The notes beneath the pieces were generated by a model that had not been told where the DNA came from, searched no databases, and saw only the letters and a program-made list of their open reading frames with translations. Position numbers and translations under genes: made by a program. From the NCBI GenBank assembly GCA_027493625.1, contig JAOSKM010000003.1, positions 911,028 to 975,027 of the forward strand: a stretch of DNA of 64,000 nt, read 5' to 3'. Below, in pieces: positions 44,459-53,965 of the stretch. This DNA is from Planctomycetota bacterium (GTDB taxonomy: Bacteria; Planctomycetota; UBA8742; UBA2392). The stretch's first letter is position 1; each line of letters starts with the position of its first letter.

Positions 44459-46486
44459 ATGAGATTCACCGCCGTTGCACTTGCCGCCGTCGGCCTACTG
44501 CTTGTGATCACCGCGCACGCCGGCGTGGCCGAAAACGTCACCAGCGACGACGCCAGGCCCGAAACCTCCGGGCCCGCCACCACACCCGCGCCGGCCATCG
44601 ACACGGCCGAGCTCACCCTCATGCCCCAGGCCTTCACCAGCTTCGGCGCTTGCGTGCAGGGCGGATACCTGTACCTGCTGGGCGGCCACACAGGCCAGGC
44701 CCACGAGTACGACCGAGACGGCTTCAACCGCAACTTCTACCGGCTCAACCTGTCCGACCGCAAAAGCTGGGAGATCCTGCCCGGCGGCGCCGGCCTGCAG
44801 AGCGTCGCCCTGGTCAGCGACGGCGCGCGCCTGTACCGCGTGGGCGGCATGACCGCGCTCAACGCCCGCGGCGAGCCCCACAAGCTGGTCAGCACCCGCG
44901 AGGTGATGACCTTCGACCCGCTCACCCGCGCGTGGAGCGAGCTGCCGCAACTGCCCGAACAACGCTCCAGCCACGACGCCCTGGTGCATGACGGCAAGCT
45001 GTATGTGCTCGGCGGCTGGAAGGTCGCCCAGGACGCCCTCGAGAACAACGCCGAGGACGGCGACTGGCACAGCACCGGCCTGGTGCTCGACCTCAAGGCC
45101 GAGAAGCCCGAGTGGAAGCCCATCGAGCAGCCGTTCAAGACCCGCGCCCTGGCGCTGGCCGGCGTGGGCGGCAGCCTGTACGCCATCGGCGGCCTGAACC
45201 AGCAGGGCGTATGCCGCGAGGTGCACATCCTCGACAGCGCCAGCGGCAAGTGGAGCAAGGGCCCCGAGCTGCCCGGCTTCACCTTCGGCACCTCCGCGTT
45301 TGCCATGGACGGCCGCGCCTACGCCACCAACTGGGAGGGCAAGCTGCTGAGCCACGCCCCGGGCGAAGAGGCCTGGCGTGAGGAGGTCACGCTGACCTTC
45401 CCGCGCTTCTTCCACCGGCTGGTGGCCGTGGACGGCGAGCTGGCGGCGATCGGCGGCGTGACGCGCGGCGGGCAGCTGCGCAACATCGAGTGGCTGAAGC
45501 CCGGCGCCACGGGCCCCCGCGTCACGCGCGTGACGCTGCCCAACCCGGGCACCGCCAAGGCGCGCCAGGGCGTGTTCTTCTACAACAGCACGCTGTACGT
45601 GTTCGGCGGCAACAACTCGGTGCTGGACCACCAGTTCAAGCCCGACAACTTCCTGGACGAGGCCTTCAAGATCAGCCTCACCAACCTGCACGCCGAGCGG
45701 ATCGCGAACCTGCCGGTCAAGCGCCAGTCGTTCCAGACCTTCATGACCGGCACCCAGGACCGCTTCGCCGAGAAGCTGGGCTTCGCCGTGGGCGGCTTCG
45801 GCCATGACGGCACCGCGGCCGTGACGCATTCCGAGATTTACCTGTACAGCATCGACGCCAACGTGTGGGAGACAGCCAGGCTGACACTGCCGGTGACGCT
45901 GACCCAGTTCGCGGTCGGTGAGCACGGGGGCAAGGTGTACCTGTTCGGCGGGCTGGATTTCGACCCGGCGCGCGGCAAGAAGGAGCAGTTCCAGGAATCG
46001 CGCGCGATCTGGGTGCACGACCCCGCAAGCAAAGATGAAAAGGCCAAGGACCGCTTCACGGCCCTGGAGGCGCAGCTGCCCGTCTCGCGCCGCGCGTTCG
46101 GCGGCGCGGTGCTGGGCGACAAGTTCTACCTGGTGGGCGGCATGACCAAGGACTTCGAAGAGCTCGACCGCTGCGACGTGTACGACTTCAAGACCGGCGA
46201 GTGGAGCCGCATTCCCAACCCGGCCGACGCGCGCCTTTCGCCAAAGCTGATCCCGCTGAACGGCAAGCTGTACCTGGTAGGCGGCAGCAGCCCGACGCTG
46301 GAGGGCTTCCGTCGCAACACCAGCGTGGAGGTGTTCGACCCGGCGACGGGCAAGTGGTCGATGTTGATTGCGGACCTGGGCGAGAACCTGGGCGAGCTGC
46401 AGGCCTTTGCCATGGGCGAGCGTCTGCTGGTGTACTCGGTACACAACGAGGAGGACGAGATCCGCCTGCTGTTCATCGAGCCGTAG
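44459..46486 (+). CDS. Exported kelch-repeat protein
   Basis: A 675-residue protein. The start at ATG 44459 follows GAGAGGAA, and a cleavable signal peptide ends near AHAGVA. Two sets of kelch motifs (YLYLLGGHTG, KLYVLGGWKV, SLYAIGGLNQ, TLYVFGGNNS, KVYLFGGLDF, KFYLVGGMTK, KLYLVGGSSP) suggest two beta-propellers or one large one. No catalytic residues are visible. Bacterial kelch propellers bind sugars or act in surface assembly. It lies between two other kelch genes and has a probable iron-responsive site upstream, so a role in surface metal or polymer binding is possible but unproven. Confidence 0.85.
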   Translation: MRFTAVALAAVGLLLVITAHAGVAENVTSDDARPETSGPATTPAPAIDTAELTLMPQAFTSFGACVQGGYLYLLGGHTGQAHEYDRDGFNRNFYRLNLSDRKSWEILPGGAGLQSVALVSDGARLYRVGGMTALNARGEPHKLVSTREVMTFDPLTRAWSELPQLPEQRSSHDALVHDGKLYVLGGWKVAQDALENNAEDGDWHSTGLVLDLKAEKPEWKPIEQPFKTRALALAGVGGSLYAIGGLNQQGVCREVHILDSASGKWSKGPELPGFTFGTSAFAMDGRAYATNWEGKLLSHAPGEEAWREEVTLTFPRFFHRLVAVDGELAAIGGVTRGGQLRNIEWLKPGATGPRVTRVTLPNPGTAKARQGVFFYNSTLYVFGGNNSVLDHQFKPDNFLDEAFKISLTNLHAERIANLPVKRQSFQTFMTGTQDRFAEKLGFAVGGFGHDGTAAVTHSEIYLYSIDANVWETARLTLPVTLTQFAVGEHGGKVYLFGGLDFDPARGKKEQFQESRAIWVHDPASKDEKAKDRFTALEAQLPVSRRAFGGAVLGDKFYLVGGMTKDFEELDRCDVYDFKTGEWSRIPNPADARLSPKLIPLNGKLYLVGGSSPTLEGFRRNTSVEVFDPATGKWSMLIADLGENLGELQAFAMGERLLVYSVHNEEDEIRLLFIEP

Positions 46487-46491
46487 ATACC

Positions 46492-46522
46492 AGGCCCCGC
46501 CTTTGTGCGGGGCCTTGCTTTG
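46492..46522 (+). terminator. Terminator hairpin
   Basis: AGGCCCCGC and GCGGGGCCT (46492-46515) form a 9-bp GC stem with a six-base loop, followed by TGCTTT, five bases after the kelch gene stop. Confidence 0.75.
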
Positions 46523-46532
46523 GATTTCAAAT

Positions 46533-46551
46533 GATACTGAGACTCAATATT
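46533..46551 (+). promoter_or_regulatory. Fur-box-like site upstream of the lipoprotein-CbiX-PepSY genes
   Basis: GATACTGAGACTCAATATT matches the 19-bp Fur consensus GATAATGATAATCATTATC at 14 of 19 positions by eye, and is largely palindromic around TGAGACTCA. It ends 18 bases before the next start codon, overlapping the expected promoter. Iron-dependent repression of the downstream chelatase and PepSY genes would make sense. Confidence 0.5.
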
Positions 46552-46569
46552 AACCGGATGGGGAGAACT

Positions 46570-49110
46570 ATGAAACCAACACGATTCCTTGCACTGCTGC
46601 TGCCGCTCGCGCTGCTGGCCGCCTGCGACTCCGGCGGCGGAGGCAGCAGCGACAACGACGCGCCGCCCACCTTTGCCATCACCACAAGCGCCCTGGGCGA
46701 TGCACTTGCCGACACGCCCTACAGCGCGCAGCTCAACACCGCCAACGGCGCGGCGCCCGTGACATTCGCCTGGGCCGCAGGCTTCACGCCGCCCGCCTGG
46801 CTTTCGCTCAGCGCTGCCGGCGAGCTCTCGGGCACGCCCACCGCGCCCGCCAGCCTGGCCCTGCAGATCCAGGCCACCGACTCCGGCATGACGCCCGCCG
46901 TGGCGCAGCGCAGCCTGAACCTCGAAGTGCTGGCCGCGCCGTCCATCACCACCGCGAGCCTGCCGCGCGGCATCAAGGGCCAGGGCTACAACCAGCAACT
47001 CAGCCACGACGGCACCGGCGCATTGCCGCTTACCTTCGTCCTGGCGACGGGCTCGGCCCTGCCGGCCGGCATGAACCTGTCTGCCGCCGGCGTGCTGACC
47101 GGCTCGCCCGCCGACGGCGGCCTGTTCGTGCTTGAGATCGAGCTGCGCTACGGCTCGCACGTGGTTGACACGTCAAGTTTCGACCTGGTGGTCTACGAGA
47201 GCATCCCCTACACCTACATCGAGGACAGCCTTGAGCCCAACGACGGCACCGGCACCTCCACCCAGCTGCTGCCGGGCGCCACGCCCGCGGGGCGCCTCAC
47301 CGCCGGCAACCCGGCCGTGCAGGCGACGCCGCTGACCCTGAACAGCGACCTGAACATCACCAAGCCCGACGGCGACGACTTCTTCAAGTTCAACATCGGC
47401 ACGCCGGGCACGATCACCGTGGAAGTGTTCTTCCGCGGTCTGGTGGGCGAGGTGGACGTCTACCTCTGGAAGTACGCGGGCGCGCCGACCCACGCCGTCA
47501 CGGTGGTCGCGCAGTCCGAGGGCTATCAGAGCGACGACGAAAAGATCGTGTACTACGGGGCCGGCCTCAGCGGCTCGTTCAGCATCGGCTACTATTACCT
47601 GCAGGTGCACGCGCCGGCTGACGCCGCCTCGTCGCTGTGGAACCGCAACGCCTACAGCTTCCGGGTCAGCTTCAACGACCTCAGCATCGACACCGCCCAG
47701 CTCGAGGCCGACAGCGCCTCCGGCCCCGTCAACGTGCAGGTTTCCGGCAGTTACCAGGGCGGCGCGCTGACCAGCCCGCAGTGGAGCCTGGTGAATGGCA
47801 ACCTGCCGACAGGCGTCAGCTTCACCAGCGACGGCCGCTTCACCGGCACGCCCAGCGAGTTCGGCCTGCGCGAGTACACCGTGCGGCTTGAGGACAGCGG
47901 CGCCAGCATCGAGCGCGACATCAAGGTGCGCTTCTTCGACAGCAGCGCCGGCGACTACTGGCAGGTGCGCGGCGAGCGCCGCCTGTACGACACGGGCGCC
48001 GGCCACCCGCTGCTGGAGGCCTGGGGCGACGCCATGGTGGTGGCACCGCACCCCGACTATCCCGCCGAGGGCGCGATCTACGTGCTGGGCGGCTTCAGCA
48101 GCCAGATGCTCGACAGCGTGCGCGTGTTCCACACGGACCGCGCCGGCATACCGGCAGACAAGCAGTTCAAGTTCGAGGACATCAACAAGCCGCTGCCCAA
48201 CTCGCTGCGCTACCACGGCGCGGCATTCGTGCAGCACAGCTACGGCGGTTACATCTACGTGGTGGGCGGCGAAATCGGCGCGGCGGGCGGCGTCCACACG
48301 GTCGGCGACCTGTGGCGCGGCGTCTATCGCCTGCAGGTGTCTGACGGCGGCGGGGCGGCCCTCGGCCATCCGCTGACCTCAAGCTGGGAGTTGCTGGCGG
48401 GGCTGCCGGACACCGCGCCCGGCGGCGAAGACATCAAGGGCTGGGGCGAGTTCGGCCTCGCAGCCTTCGACCAGGCCGCCGACGCCGACGACCGCATCTA
48501 CCTGCTGGGCGGGCGCTACGACCTGGAGGATGCCGTGGGCAGCGCGACCTACAGCCGCAAGTTCCACGACGAAGTGCTGATGTTCGAGTGCCCCACAGGC
48601 GCGGCCGGCAGCGGCGCCTGGTTCTGGAAGAGCGACGCGGCGCCTTACACGCCGCGGCGCTTCCCGGCCGTGGGCGTGCTGAACGGGCGCATCTACATGC
48701 TTGCCGGGCGTGAGGGCGCCGTGGGCCAGACCGGCTCGGGCGGCGTGATCGCGGATTACATCGAGATGTACCAGCCCGACCCGTACCAGGCCAACGCGGC
48801 GTTGGCGGGGGCGGGCAAGACGCAGTTCCCGGTGCTGACCGGCAGCGGCGGCTACTACCCGATGTTCGCCACGCTGAACGGCTCGATCTACGTGTGGTGC
48901 GGCTGGGACTCCAGCTTCGCCGGCACCAGGACGCTGCACAAGTTTACACCCAACGGCGGCGGCGTAGGCGGCACGGCCACGCGCCTGATGGACGCGGACT
49001 GGAGCACCGGCTTCGGCGGCGGCGTCGCCCACGACGGCAAGCTGTGGATCATCAGCGGCATCGGCCACGGCGCCGAGGATGAACCCCGCAACCTGGTCTA
49101 CTTCCCGTAA
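46570..49110 (+). CDS. Surface lipoprotein with putative Ig repeats, PPC-like domain and kelch propeller
   Basis: An 846-residue lipoprotein. The start at ATG 46570 follows GGGGAGAA, and the lipobox is LLAAC with the lipid cysteine at residue 19, then a glycine/serine linker. Residues 30-220 hold two He_PIG-type Ig modules (WLSLSAAGELSGTPTAPA, MNLSAAGVLTGSPADGG). Residues 225-370 look like a pre-peptidase C-terminal domain (SLEPNDGTGTSTQLL, DDFFKFNIGTPG). A third Ig module (FTSDGRFTGTPSEFGLREYT) leads into kelch units (AIYVLGGFSSQM, YIYVVGGEIG, RIYLLGGRYD, RIYMLAGREG). It is probably exposed on the cell surface. The terminator-type hairpin at 49118 separates it from the chelatase gene. Confidence 0.85.
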   Translation: MKPTRFLALLLPLALLAACDSGGGGSSDNDAPPTFAITTSALGDALADTPYSAQLNTANGAAPVTFAWAAGFTPPAWLSLSAAGELSGTPTAPASLALQIQATDSGMTPAVAQRSLNLEVLAAPSITTASLPRGIKGQGYNQQLSHDGTGALPLTFVLATGSALPAGMNLSAAGVLTGSPADGGLFVLEIELRYGSHVVDTSSFDLVVYESIPYTYIEDSLEPNDGTGTSTQLLPGATPAGRLTAGNPAVQATPLTLNSDLNITKPDGDDFFKFNIGTPGTITVEVFFRGLVGEVDVYLWKYAGAPTHAVTVVAQSEGYQSDDEKIVYYGAGLSGSFSIGYYYLQVHAPADAASSLWNRNAYSFRVSFNDLSIDTAQLEADSASGPVNVQVSGSYQGGALTSPQWSLVNGNLPTGVSFTSDGRFTGTPSEFGLREYTVRLEDSGASIERDIKVRFFDSSAGDYWQVRGERRLYDTGAGHPLLEAWGDAMVVAPHPDYPAEGAIYVLGGFSSQMLDSVRVFHTDRAGIPADKQFKFEDINKPLPNSLRYHGAAFVQHSYGGYIYVVGGEIGAAGGVHTVGDLWRGVYRLQVSDGGGAALGHPLTSSWELLAGLPDTAPGGEDIKGWGEFGLAAFDQAADADDRIYLLGGRYDLEDAVGSATYSRKFHDEVLMFECPTGAAGSGAWFWKSDAAPYTPRRFPAVGVLNGRIYMLAGREGAVGQTGSGGVIADYIEMYQPDPYQANAALAGAGKTQFPVLTGSGGYYPMFATLNGSIYVWCGWDSSFAGTRTLHKFTPNGGGVGGTATRLMDADWSTGFGGGVAHDGKLWIISGIGHGAEDEPRNLVYFP

Positions 49111-49117
49111 GCGGCCG

Positions 49118-49146
49118 GGGGACAGGCGCCTCGGGCACCTGTCCCC
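49118..49146 (+). terminator. GGGGACAGG-type hairpin after the lipoprotein gene
   Basis: GGGGACAGGCGCC and GGCACCTGTCCCC form a 13-bp stem with one mismatch and a TCG loop, eight bases after the stop. It is one of three related hairpins in the window (also 58908 and 63859). No U-tract follows this copy. Confidence 0.6.
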
Positions 49147-49169
49147 GCTTCCCCCGGAGGAATCAAGTC

Positions 49170-50169
49170 ATGGCAACCACGACGAAGAATCAGAAAAAAG
49201 GCAACGGGCTGCTGCTGTTCGCGGTGGTGAGCGCGCTGGTGTTCGGCGGCATTTTCGTCGGCGCGAAACTCTACAGCCAGCAGGCCCAGGTCGCCGCGGG
49301 CGCCGTCGCCCGCGCCGCAGACGGCCGAGCGCAAGGTGGGCGTGATGCTGGTGAGCCACGGCTCGCATTCGCAGCGCTGGCGCGACATGCTGTTCGCGGT
49401 GGAGGAGTCGGTGCGCGACGAGGTGCTGGCGGCGGGCGACATCCACGCCGTGCAGACCGCGTTCATGGAGTACACCGAGCCCTCGATCGCCACGCGCCTC
49501 GAGGAGTTCGACCAGCAGGGCTGCACGGACGTGATCGTGGTGCCGCTGCTGCTGACGGTCAGCTCCCACTCGTTCGACGACATCCCCACCCTGTGCGGGC
49601 TGAAGGAAGACGCGGCTTCGCTGGCCGCCCTGAAGGCCGAGGGCGCACGCATCTACAAGCCCGCGGCGCGCGTGCACATGACGCCGCTGCTGGACTTCCC
49701 GGCGCTGCTGGAAGCCAACGTGGTGCGCCGCGCCCGCGCGCTCAGCACCCAGCCGGGCCAGGAGGGCGCCGTGCTGGTGGCCTACGGCGACGCCGAATAC
49801 AACACCGAGTGGGAAGCCCTGATGGGCCGCCTGCAGCAGGCCCTTGCGCGCGAGCTGAAAGTCTCGCGCAGCGAGTTCGCCTGGTGCGGCCACATCGCTC
49901 ACTACAAGAAAGAGCCGACCATCGAGGCGATCCGCACCGTGCTGGCCGACAAGCAGCGCGCGCTGGTGGTGCCGATCCTGGTCTCGGTGGATGAGGCCTT
50001 CCAGTACCGCATCATCGGCGGCGCGGTGCAGGACGTGAACGCCGGCGAGCGCGTGGCGTACATCCCGGACGCGATCCTGCCCGAGCCCGAGCTCGACAAG
50101 TGGATTATCGAAATCGTGCGCAGCACGCGGGTGCAGCTGCAGAGCGAGGGCCAGGGCCATGAACGTTAG
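49170..50169 (+). CDS. Membrane-anchored CbiX-like chelatase, one frameshift
   Basis: A protein of about 332 residues. The start at ATG 49170 follows CCGGAGGAATC. Residues 12-34 are a single membrane helix. The rest resembles sirohydrochlorin/cobalt chelatases of the CbiX/CbiK type: VMLVSHGSHSQRWRDML supplies the metal-ligand histidines, and the second lobe has VLVAYGDAEYNTEWEAL and FAWCGHIAHYKKEPTIEAI. An extra base in the G-run 49298-49300 breaks the frame in the proline-rich linker. Removing it gives AAAPSPAPQTAERKVGVML. Membrane anchoring is unusual; periplasmic CbiK-like proteins bind heme or metal. The following PepSY gene overlaps it by 11 bases. Confidence 0.82.
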
Positions 50170-50707
50170 ACGCGCCATCATCGCCGTGCACCGCGACCTG
50201 GGCTACTTCTTCACCGGGTTCATCATCATCTTCTCGATGTCCGGCATCGCCCTGAACCACATCGACCACTGGAACCCGAACTTCGTGATCGAGCGCCAGC
50301 CCGTCGCCCTGGAGCTGCCCGCCGAGCCTCAGCAGGTCACGCGCGAGCAGGTGCTGCGGGTGCTCGAGCCGATCGGCGCCCAGGCGGCCTACCTGAGCCA
50401 CGACTTCCCCTCGCGCAACCGCGTCAAGATTTACCTGAAAGACGGCTCGGTCACCGGCCTGCTGGGCACCGGCGAGGGCGAGTACGAAACCATCCGCCGC
50501 CGGCCGTTCTTCTATGAATCCAACTCGCTGCACGTTTCACCCGCCGGCTGGTGGCGCTGGGCCTCGGACGGCTTCGCCCTGGGGCTGATCACACTGGCGC
50601 TCACCGGCCTGTTCATGGTGCGCGGGCGCGCGGGCTTCGCCGGCCGCGGCAAGTGGCTGGTGGCGGCGGGCCTGGTACTGCCCTTCACCGCACTGCTGTT
50701 GCTGTAG
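50159..50707 (+). CDS. PepSY-associated membrane protein
   Basis: A 182-residue protein with an N-terminal helix after the typical opening RAIIAVHRDLGYFFTGF, a periplasmic middle part and two C-terminal helices (about 135-155 and 162-181). This matches the PepSY_TM pattern, whose members often accompany ferric-siderophore uptake and reduction. The middle domain contains a PepSY-like IGAQAAYLSHDFPSRNRVKIYL. It overlaps the chelatase gene by 11 bases and is probably co-translated. A role in metal or heme handling is inferred from this pairing and the upstream Fur-like site. Confidence 0.78.
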   Translation: MNVRRAIIAVHRDLGYFFTGFIIIFSMSGIALNHIDHWNPNFVIERQPVALELPAEPQQVTREQVLRVLEPIGAQAAYLSHDFPSRNRVKIYLKDGSVTGLLGTGEGEYETIRRRPFFYESNSLHVSPAGWWRWASDGFALGLITLALTGLFMVRGRAGFAGRGKWLVAAGLVLPFTALLLL

Positions 50708-50724
50708 CCAGGGAAAGGAAAACC

Positions 50725-50910
50725 ATGTCGGACATCTACTTCGTAAGCTACCAGCGCAGCAACGGCGAGCTGGTGTTCACCACCATCGCCGGCCACTGCC
50801 GCCTTGCCGCCATCAACCAGGCCGTGCTGGACGAAGCGCGCGACGGCCATGACATCGTGTGCGGCGTGGCCGAGCTGCTGTGCCCGGCCGCGCTGCTCAG
50901 CTCGAGTTGA
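50725..50910 (+). CDS. Small hypothetical protein (61 residues)
   Basis: A 61-residue protein starting at ATG 50725 with GGGAAAGGA just upstream, 17 bases after the PepSY gene. It opens MSDIYFVSYQRSNGELVFTT and ends in a cysteine- and serine-containing helix (CGVAELLCPAALLSSS). There is no signal peptide and no recognised family. A good ribosome binding site and a terminator after the stop support it as a real gene, the last of the chelatase-PepSY unit. Confidence 0.65.
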   Translation: MSDIYFVSYQRSNGELVFTTIAGHCRLAAINQAVLDEARDGHDIVCGVAELLCPAALLSSS

Positions 50911-50954
50911 GCGCCCAGGGGCCGGCCCGGCAGCCACAGCCGGCAACCCCTTAC

Positions 50955-50984
50955 AGCGCGGGCCCGGCCCGCGCTGCTTCATTT
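50955..50984 (+). terminator. Terminator hairpin after the small ORF
   Basis: AGCGCGGGC and GCCCGCGCT (50955-50975) form a perfect 9-bp stem with a CCG loop, followed by GCTTCATTT. It ends the unit 45 bases after the stop. Confidence 0.7.
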
Positions 50985-51017
50985 GTGGTGGCGCTACTGA
51001 ACTGCAACCCGTCCGCG

Positions 51018-51046
51018 TTCGCATTGGTCGGGCTTCTAACTATAAT
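51018..51046 (+). promoter_or_regulatory. Promoter of the HSP90-TPR operon
   Basis: A consensus -10 TATAAT (51041-51046) lies 17 bases after TTCGCA, and the GTG start is 29 bases downstream. No CIRCE or sigma32-type heat-shock element is visible. Confidence 0.6.
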
Positions 51047-51074
51047 CCACGGCCGTTATCGCGACGGGGACACA

Positions 51075-52874
51075 GTGAACCAGCACAACTTCCAGATCAA
51101 CCTGCGCGGCATCATCGACCTGCTGTCGAACCATCTGTACAGCACGCCGCACACCTTCCTGCGCGAGCTGCTGCAGAACGGCGTGGACGCCATCGCCGCG
51201 CGCAGCCGCCTGCCGGGCAAGTTCTCGCCCGCCATCGGCATCGAGCTGATCGAGGGCAAGACCGCGCCCACGCTGGTGTTCGAGGACAACGGCATCGGCC
51301 TGACCGAAGAGGAAATCCACCGCTTCATCGCCACCATCGGTGAGAGCAGCAAACGCCTGGCGCGCGGCGAAGAAGCCGGGGACTTCATCGGGCAGTTCGG
51401 CATCGGGCTGTTGTCGTGCTTCGTGGTGGCCGACGAGATCACCATGATCACGCGCAGCGCCCGCGTGAGCGGCGCGCCGGGTTACGAGTGGCGGGGGCGC
51501 TCCGACGGCACCTACAGCGTGCGCGAGGCGCAAAGCGAGTTCGAGCCCGGCACGCGCGTGTTCATCCGCGCGCGCGAGGACGCCCGTTCCCTGTTCGAGC
51601 ACGACGTGCTGTTCGAGCGCGTGCGCCACTACGGCGGCCTGCTGCCGGTGCCGATCCACGCCGTGCGCGGCGAGACGCGCCGGCGCCTCAACGAGGAGAG
51701 CGCGCCCTGGCGCGCCGGCTACCCGAGCCGCCGCGCGGAAGACGAGGCCATGCTCGAGTTCGGGCGCCAGGCGTTCGAGACCCGCTTCCTGGACTGGATC
51801 CCGCTGAAATCGAAAGCCGGCGGCGTGGACGGCGTGGCGTTTGTGCTGCCCTACGCAGCGAGCCTGGCCGCGAAGCAGAAGCACCGTGTTTACCTGAAAA
51901 ATATGCTGCTCACCGAGTCGGCCGACAACCTGCTGCCGGAGTGGGCGTTCTTCGTGCGCTGCGTGGTGAACGCCACCAACCTGCGCCCCACGGCCTCGCG
52001 CGAGAGCTTCTATGAAGACAAGGCGCTGTCGCAGACGCAGACCGAGCTGGGCGAATGCCTGCGCAACTATCTGATGGAGCTGAAGCAGCACGACCGCGAA
52101 CAGCTCGAGCGGCTGATCGCCGTGCACCACCGCAGCTTCAAGTCGCTGGCCGTCGAGGACGACGAGTTCTTCCGCATCATCGCGGACCTGCTGCCCTTCG
52201 AGACCTCGCACGGAACCATGGCGCTGGGCGAGATCCGCCGCAACGAGCGGGTGCTGCGCTACGCCCGCAGCGTGGACCAGTTCCGGCAGATCAGCAGCGT
52301 GGCCGCAGCGCAGGGCTACTGCGTGGTGAACGGCGGCTACGCCTGGGATACAGAGCTGCTGGAGAGAGTGCCCGAGGTATTCGGCGAAACCGAGGTCGAG
52401 CAGGTGGACGCCTCGGAGCTGGTGCAGAGCTTCGAGGACCTGGACAGCGAAGAGCACGAGCAGGCGTTTGCCCTGCTGCGTGAGGCCGACGCCGCGCTGC
52501 GCCCCTACCAGTGCCGGGCCGAGATCAAGAAGTTCCTGCCCGAGGACCTGCCGGCGCTGTACAGCCTGAGCGCCGAGGGGCAGTTCCGCCGCTCGGTCGA
52601 GCTGACCAAGGAGGTCAGCAGCGAGCTGTGGTCCGGCCTGATGGACAGCCTGGCCGGCAACGCGGGCAGCGGCCTGTCCGAGCTGACCTTCAATTACCGC
52701 AACCCGCTGGTGCAGCGGCTGGCGAAGCTGCAGGAACCCAGGCGGCTGCGCCTCGCCGCCGGGGTGCTGTACGTGCAGAGCCTGCTGATGGGCCACCACC
52801 CGCTGAAGGGCCGCGAGCTGGAGCTGCTGAACAAGGGGCTGATCGAGCTGCTGGAGCTCGGGCTTGAGTCATGA
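51075..52874 (+). CDS. HSP90-family chaperone (HtpG-like)
   Basis: A 599-residue ATP-dependent chaperone. GTG 51075 is chosen because the family alignment starts there and ACGGGGAC precedes it. The GHKL ATPase motifs are intact: FLRELLQNGVDAI with the catalytic Glu, Asn and Asp; EDNGIGLTEEEI; and GQFGIGLLSCFVVADEI with the lid glycines. The middle domain keeps NLRPTASRESFYED with the arginine region. It is shorter and more divergent than HtpG and has no MEEVD-type tail for eukaryotic TPR partners. It overlaps the first of three TPR-like genes by ATGA. Similar HSP90-TPR gene pairs occur in Streptomyces, where their role is unknown. Confidence 0.92.
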   Translation: MNQHNFQINLRGIIDLLSNHLYSTPHTFLRELLQNGVDAIAARSRLPGKFSPAIGIELIEGKTAPTLVFEDNGIGLTEEEIHRFIATIGESSKRLARGEEAGDFIGQFGIGLLSCFVVADEITMITRSARVSGAPGYEWRGRSDGTYSVREAQSEFEPGTRVFIRAREDARSLFEHDVLFERVRHYGGLLPVPIHAVRGETRRRLNEESAPWRAGYPSRRAEDEAMLEFGRQAFETRFLDWIPLKSKAGGVDGVAFVLPYAASLAAKQKHRVYLKNMLLTESADNLLPEWAFFVRCVVNATNLRPTASRESFYEDKALSQTQTELGECLRNYLMELKQHDREQLERLIAVHHRSFKSLAVEDDEFFRIIADLLPFETSHGTMALGEIRRNERVLRYARSVDQFRQISSVAAAQGYCVVNGGYAWDTELLERVPEVFGETEVEQVDASELVQSFEDLDSEEHEQAFALLREADAALRPYQCRAEIKKFLPEDLPALYSLSAEGQFRRSVELTKEVSSELWSGLMDSLAGNAGSGLSELTFNYRNPLVQRLAKLQEPRRLRLAAGVLYVQSLLMGHHPLKGRELELLNKGLIELLELGLES

Positions 52875-53965
52875 ACTCGTCGATGGAAACACAGGTGGAG
52901 GAGCTGCTGCGCCAGAGCCGCGCCGCGCCCAGGGGACCGACCGCCATCGCGCTGGCCGAAGAGGCCGTGCGCCTGGCTGATTCGGCGCGCGACCCGCAGC
53001 TGGGCATGCTGGCGCGCGGCGCGTTGATCGATGCGGCCGGGCACGGCGGGCGCTCCGACAAGATGCTGGTCGCGTTCGCCTGGGTGCTGGCGCAGTGCGA
53101 CGCGGGCGAGCGCAAAGAGCCGCTGTTCCATGAGTCAACCTGGCTGTGGCGCTACAAGTGGGTGGGCGAGCACGTCGCGGAGTTTCCGCACATTACGCGC
53201 GGGCAGATCTCCGCGCTATTCGATGACATGGAACTGCGTTACGCGCGCAACGGGAACAGCGCGAAGCCGGTCCACAAGCTGCGCTGCAACGCGTGCATCC
53301 GCATGGGCAGGCTGGAGGAAGCGCGCCACTGGCTGCGCCTCTGGCAGGACACGCCCAAGGACTGGAAGAACGACTGCGCCGCCTGCGAGGCCGACGCGCT
53401 GGGGCAGTTCCAGCTTGCACTGGGTGACTTCGCCGGCGCGATGCAGACTTTCGCGCCTATCGTGGAGCACGGCCGACTGCGCTGCGCCGAGGTGCCGCAC
53501 CTGACCTACAGCCGCACGCTGCTGCCGCTGGCGCGCGACGGACAGGCGGAGCGCGCGTCGCAGTACCATGAGCAGGGCTACCGGCGCATACGCGGCAACC
53601 CGGACTTCATCGAGCCCGTGGGCCGGCACCTGGAGTTCATCGGCCTGTACGGCGAGACGGCCGAAGGGCTGCGGCTGATCGAGAGGCACCTGACGTGGCT
53701 GACGCACTCCGGCTCGCCGCTGGAGCACCTGGCGTTCTACATCGGCATGCGGCAAGTGCTGGCCGCGGCCCGCGCCAAGGCACGCGGCGAGACGCGCAGG
53801 CTGCGGCTGCCCAGGGAGGTGCCGGTCTGGCGGCAGGACGGCGTGTACCGCTGGGACGAGTTGATCCAGTGGGCCGATGTCGAACTGGACAAGCTGGCGG
53901 GCGCCTTCGACGCGCGCAACGGCAACGACTATTGTGCGCGGCGCGTGAAGGAGGCGCGGGCATGA
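52871..53965 (+). CDS. TPR-like protein 1 of the HSP90 operon
   Basis: A 364-residue soluble helical protein with degenerate TPR-type repeats (AIALAEEAVRLADSARDPQLGMLARGALIDAA, MGRLEEARHWLRLWQDTP). It shares with its two neighbours the blocks LVAFAWVLA, W-x-YKW and DDMELRYARNG, and the C-terminal DGVYRWDELIQ followed by FDARNGND, so the three arose by tandem duplication. The start overlaps the chaperone stop by ATGA. Cysteines in KNDCAACEAD could form a pair, also conserved in paralogue 2. A co-chaperone or client-adaptor role is inferred from coupling to the HSP90 gene. Confidence 0.82.
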   Translation: MNSSMETQVEELLRQSRAAPRGPTAIALAEEAVRLADSARDPQLGMLARGALIDAAGHGGRSDKMLVAFAWVLAQCDAGERKEPLFHESTWLWRYKWVGEHVAEFPHITRGQISALFDDMELRYARNGNSAKPVHKLRCNACIRMGRLEEARHWLRLWQDTPKDWKNDCAACEADALGQFQLALGDFAGAMQTFAPIVEHGRLRCAEVPHLTYSRTLLPLARDGQAERASQYHEQGYRRIRGNPDFIEPVGRHLEFIGLYGETAEGLRLIERHLTWLTHSGSPLEHLAFYIGMRQVLAAARAKARGETRRLRLPREVPVWRQDGVYRWDELIQWADVELDKLAGAFDARNGNDYCARRVKEARA

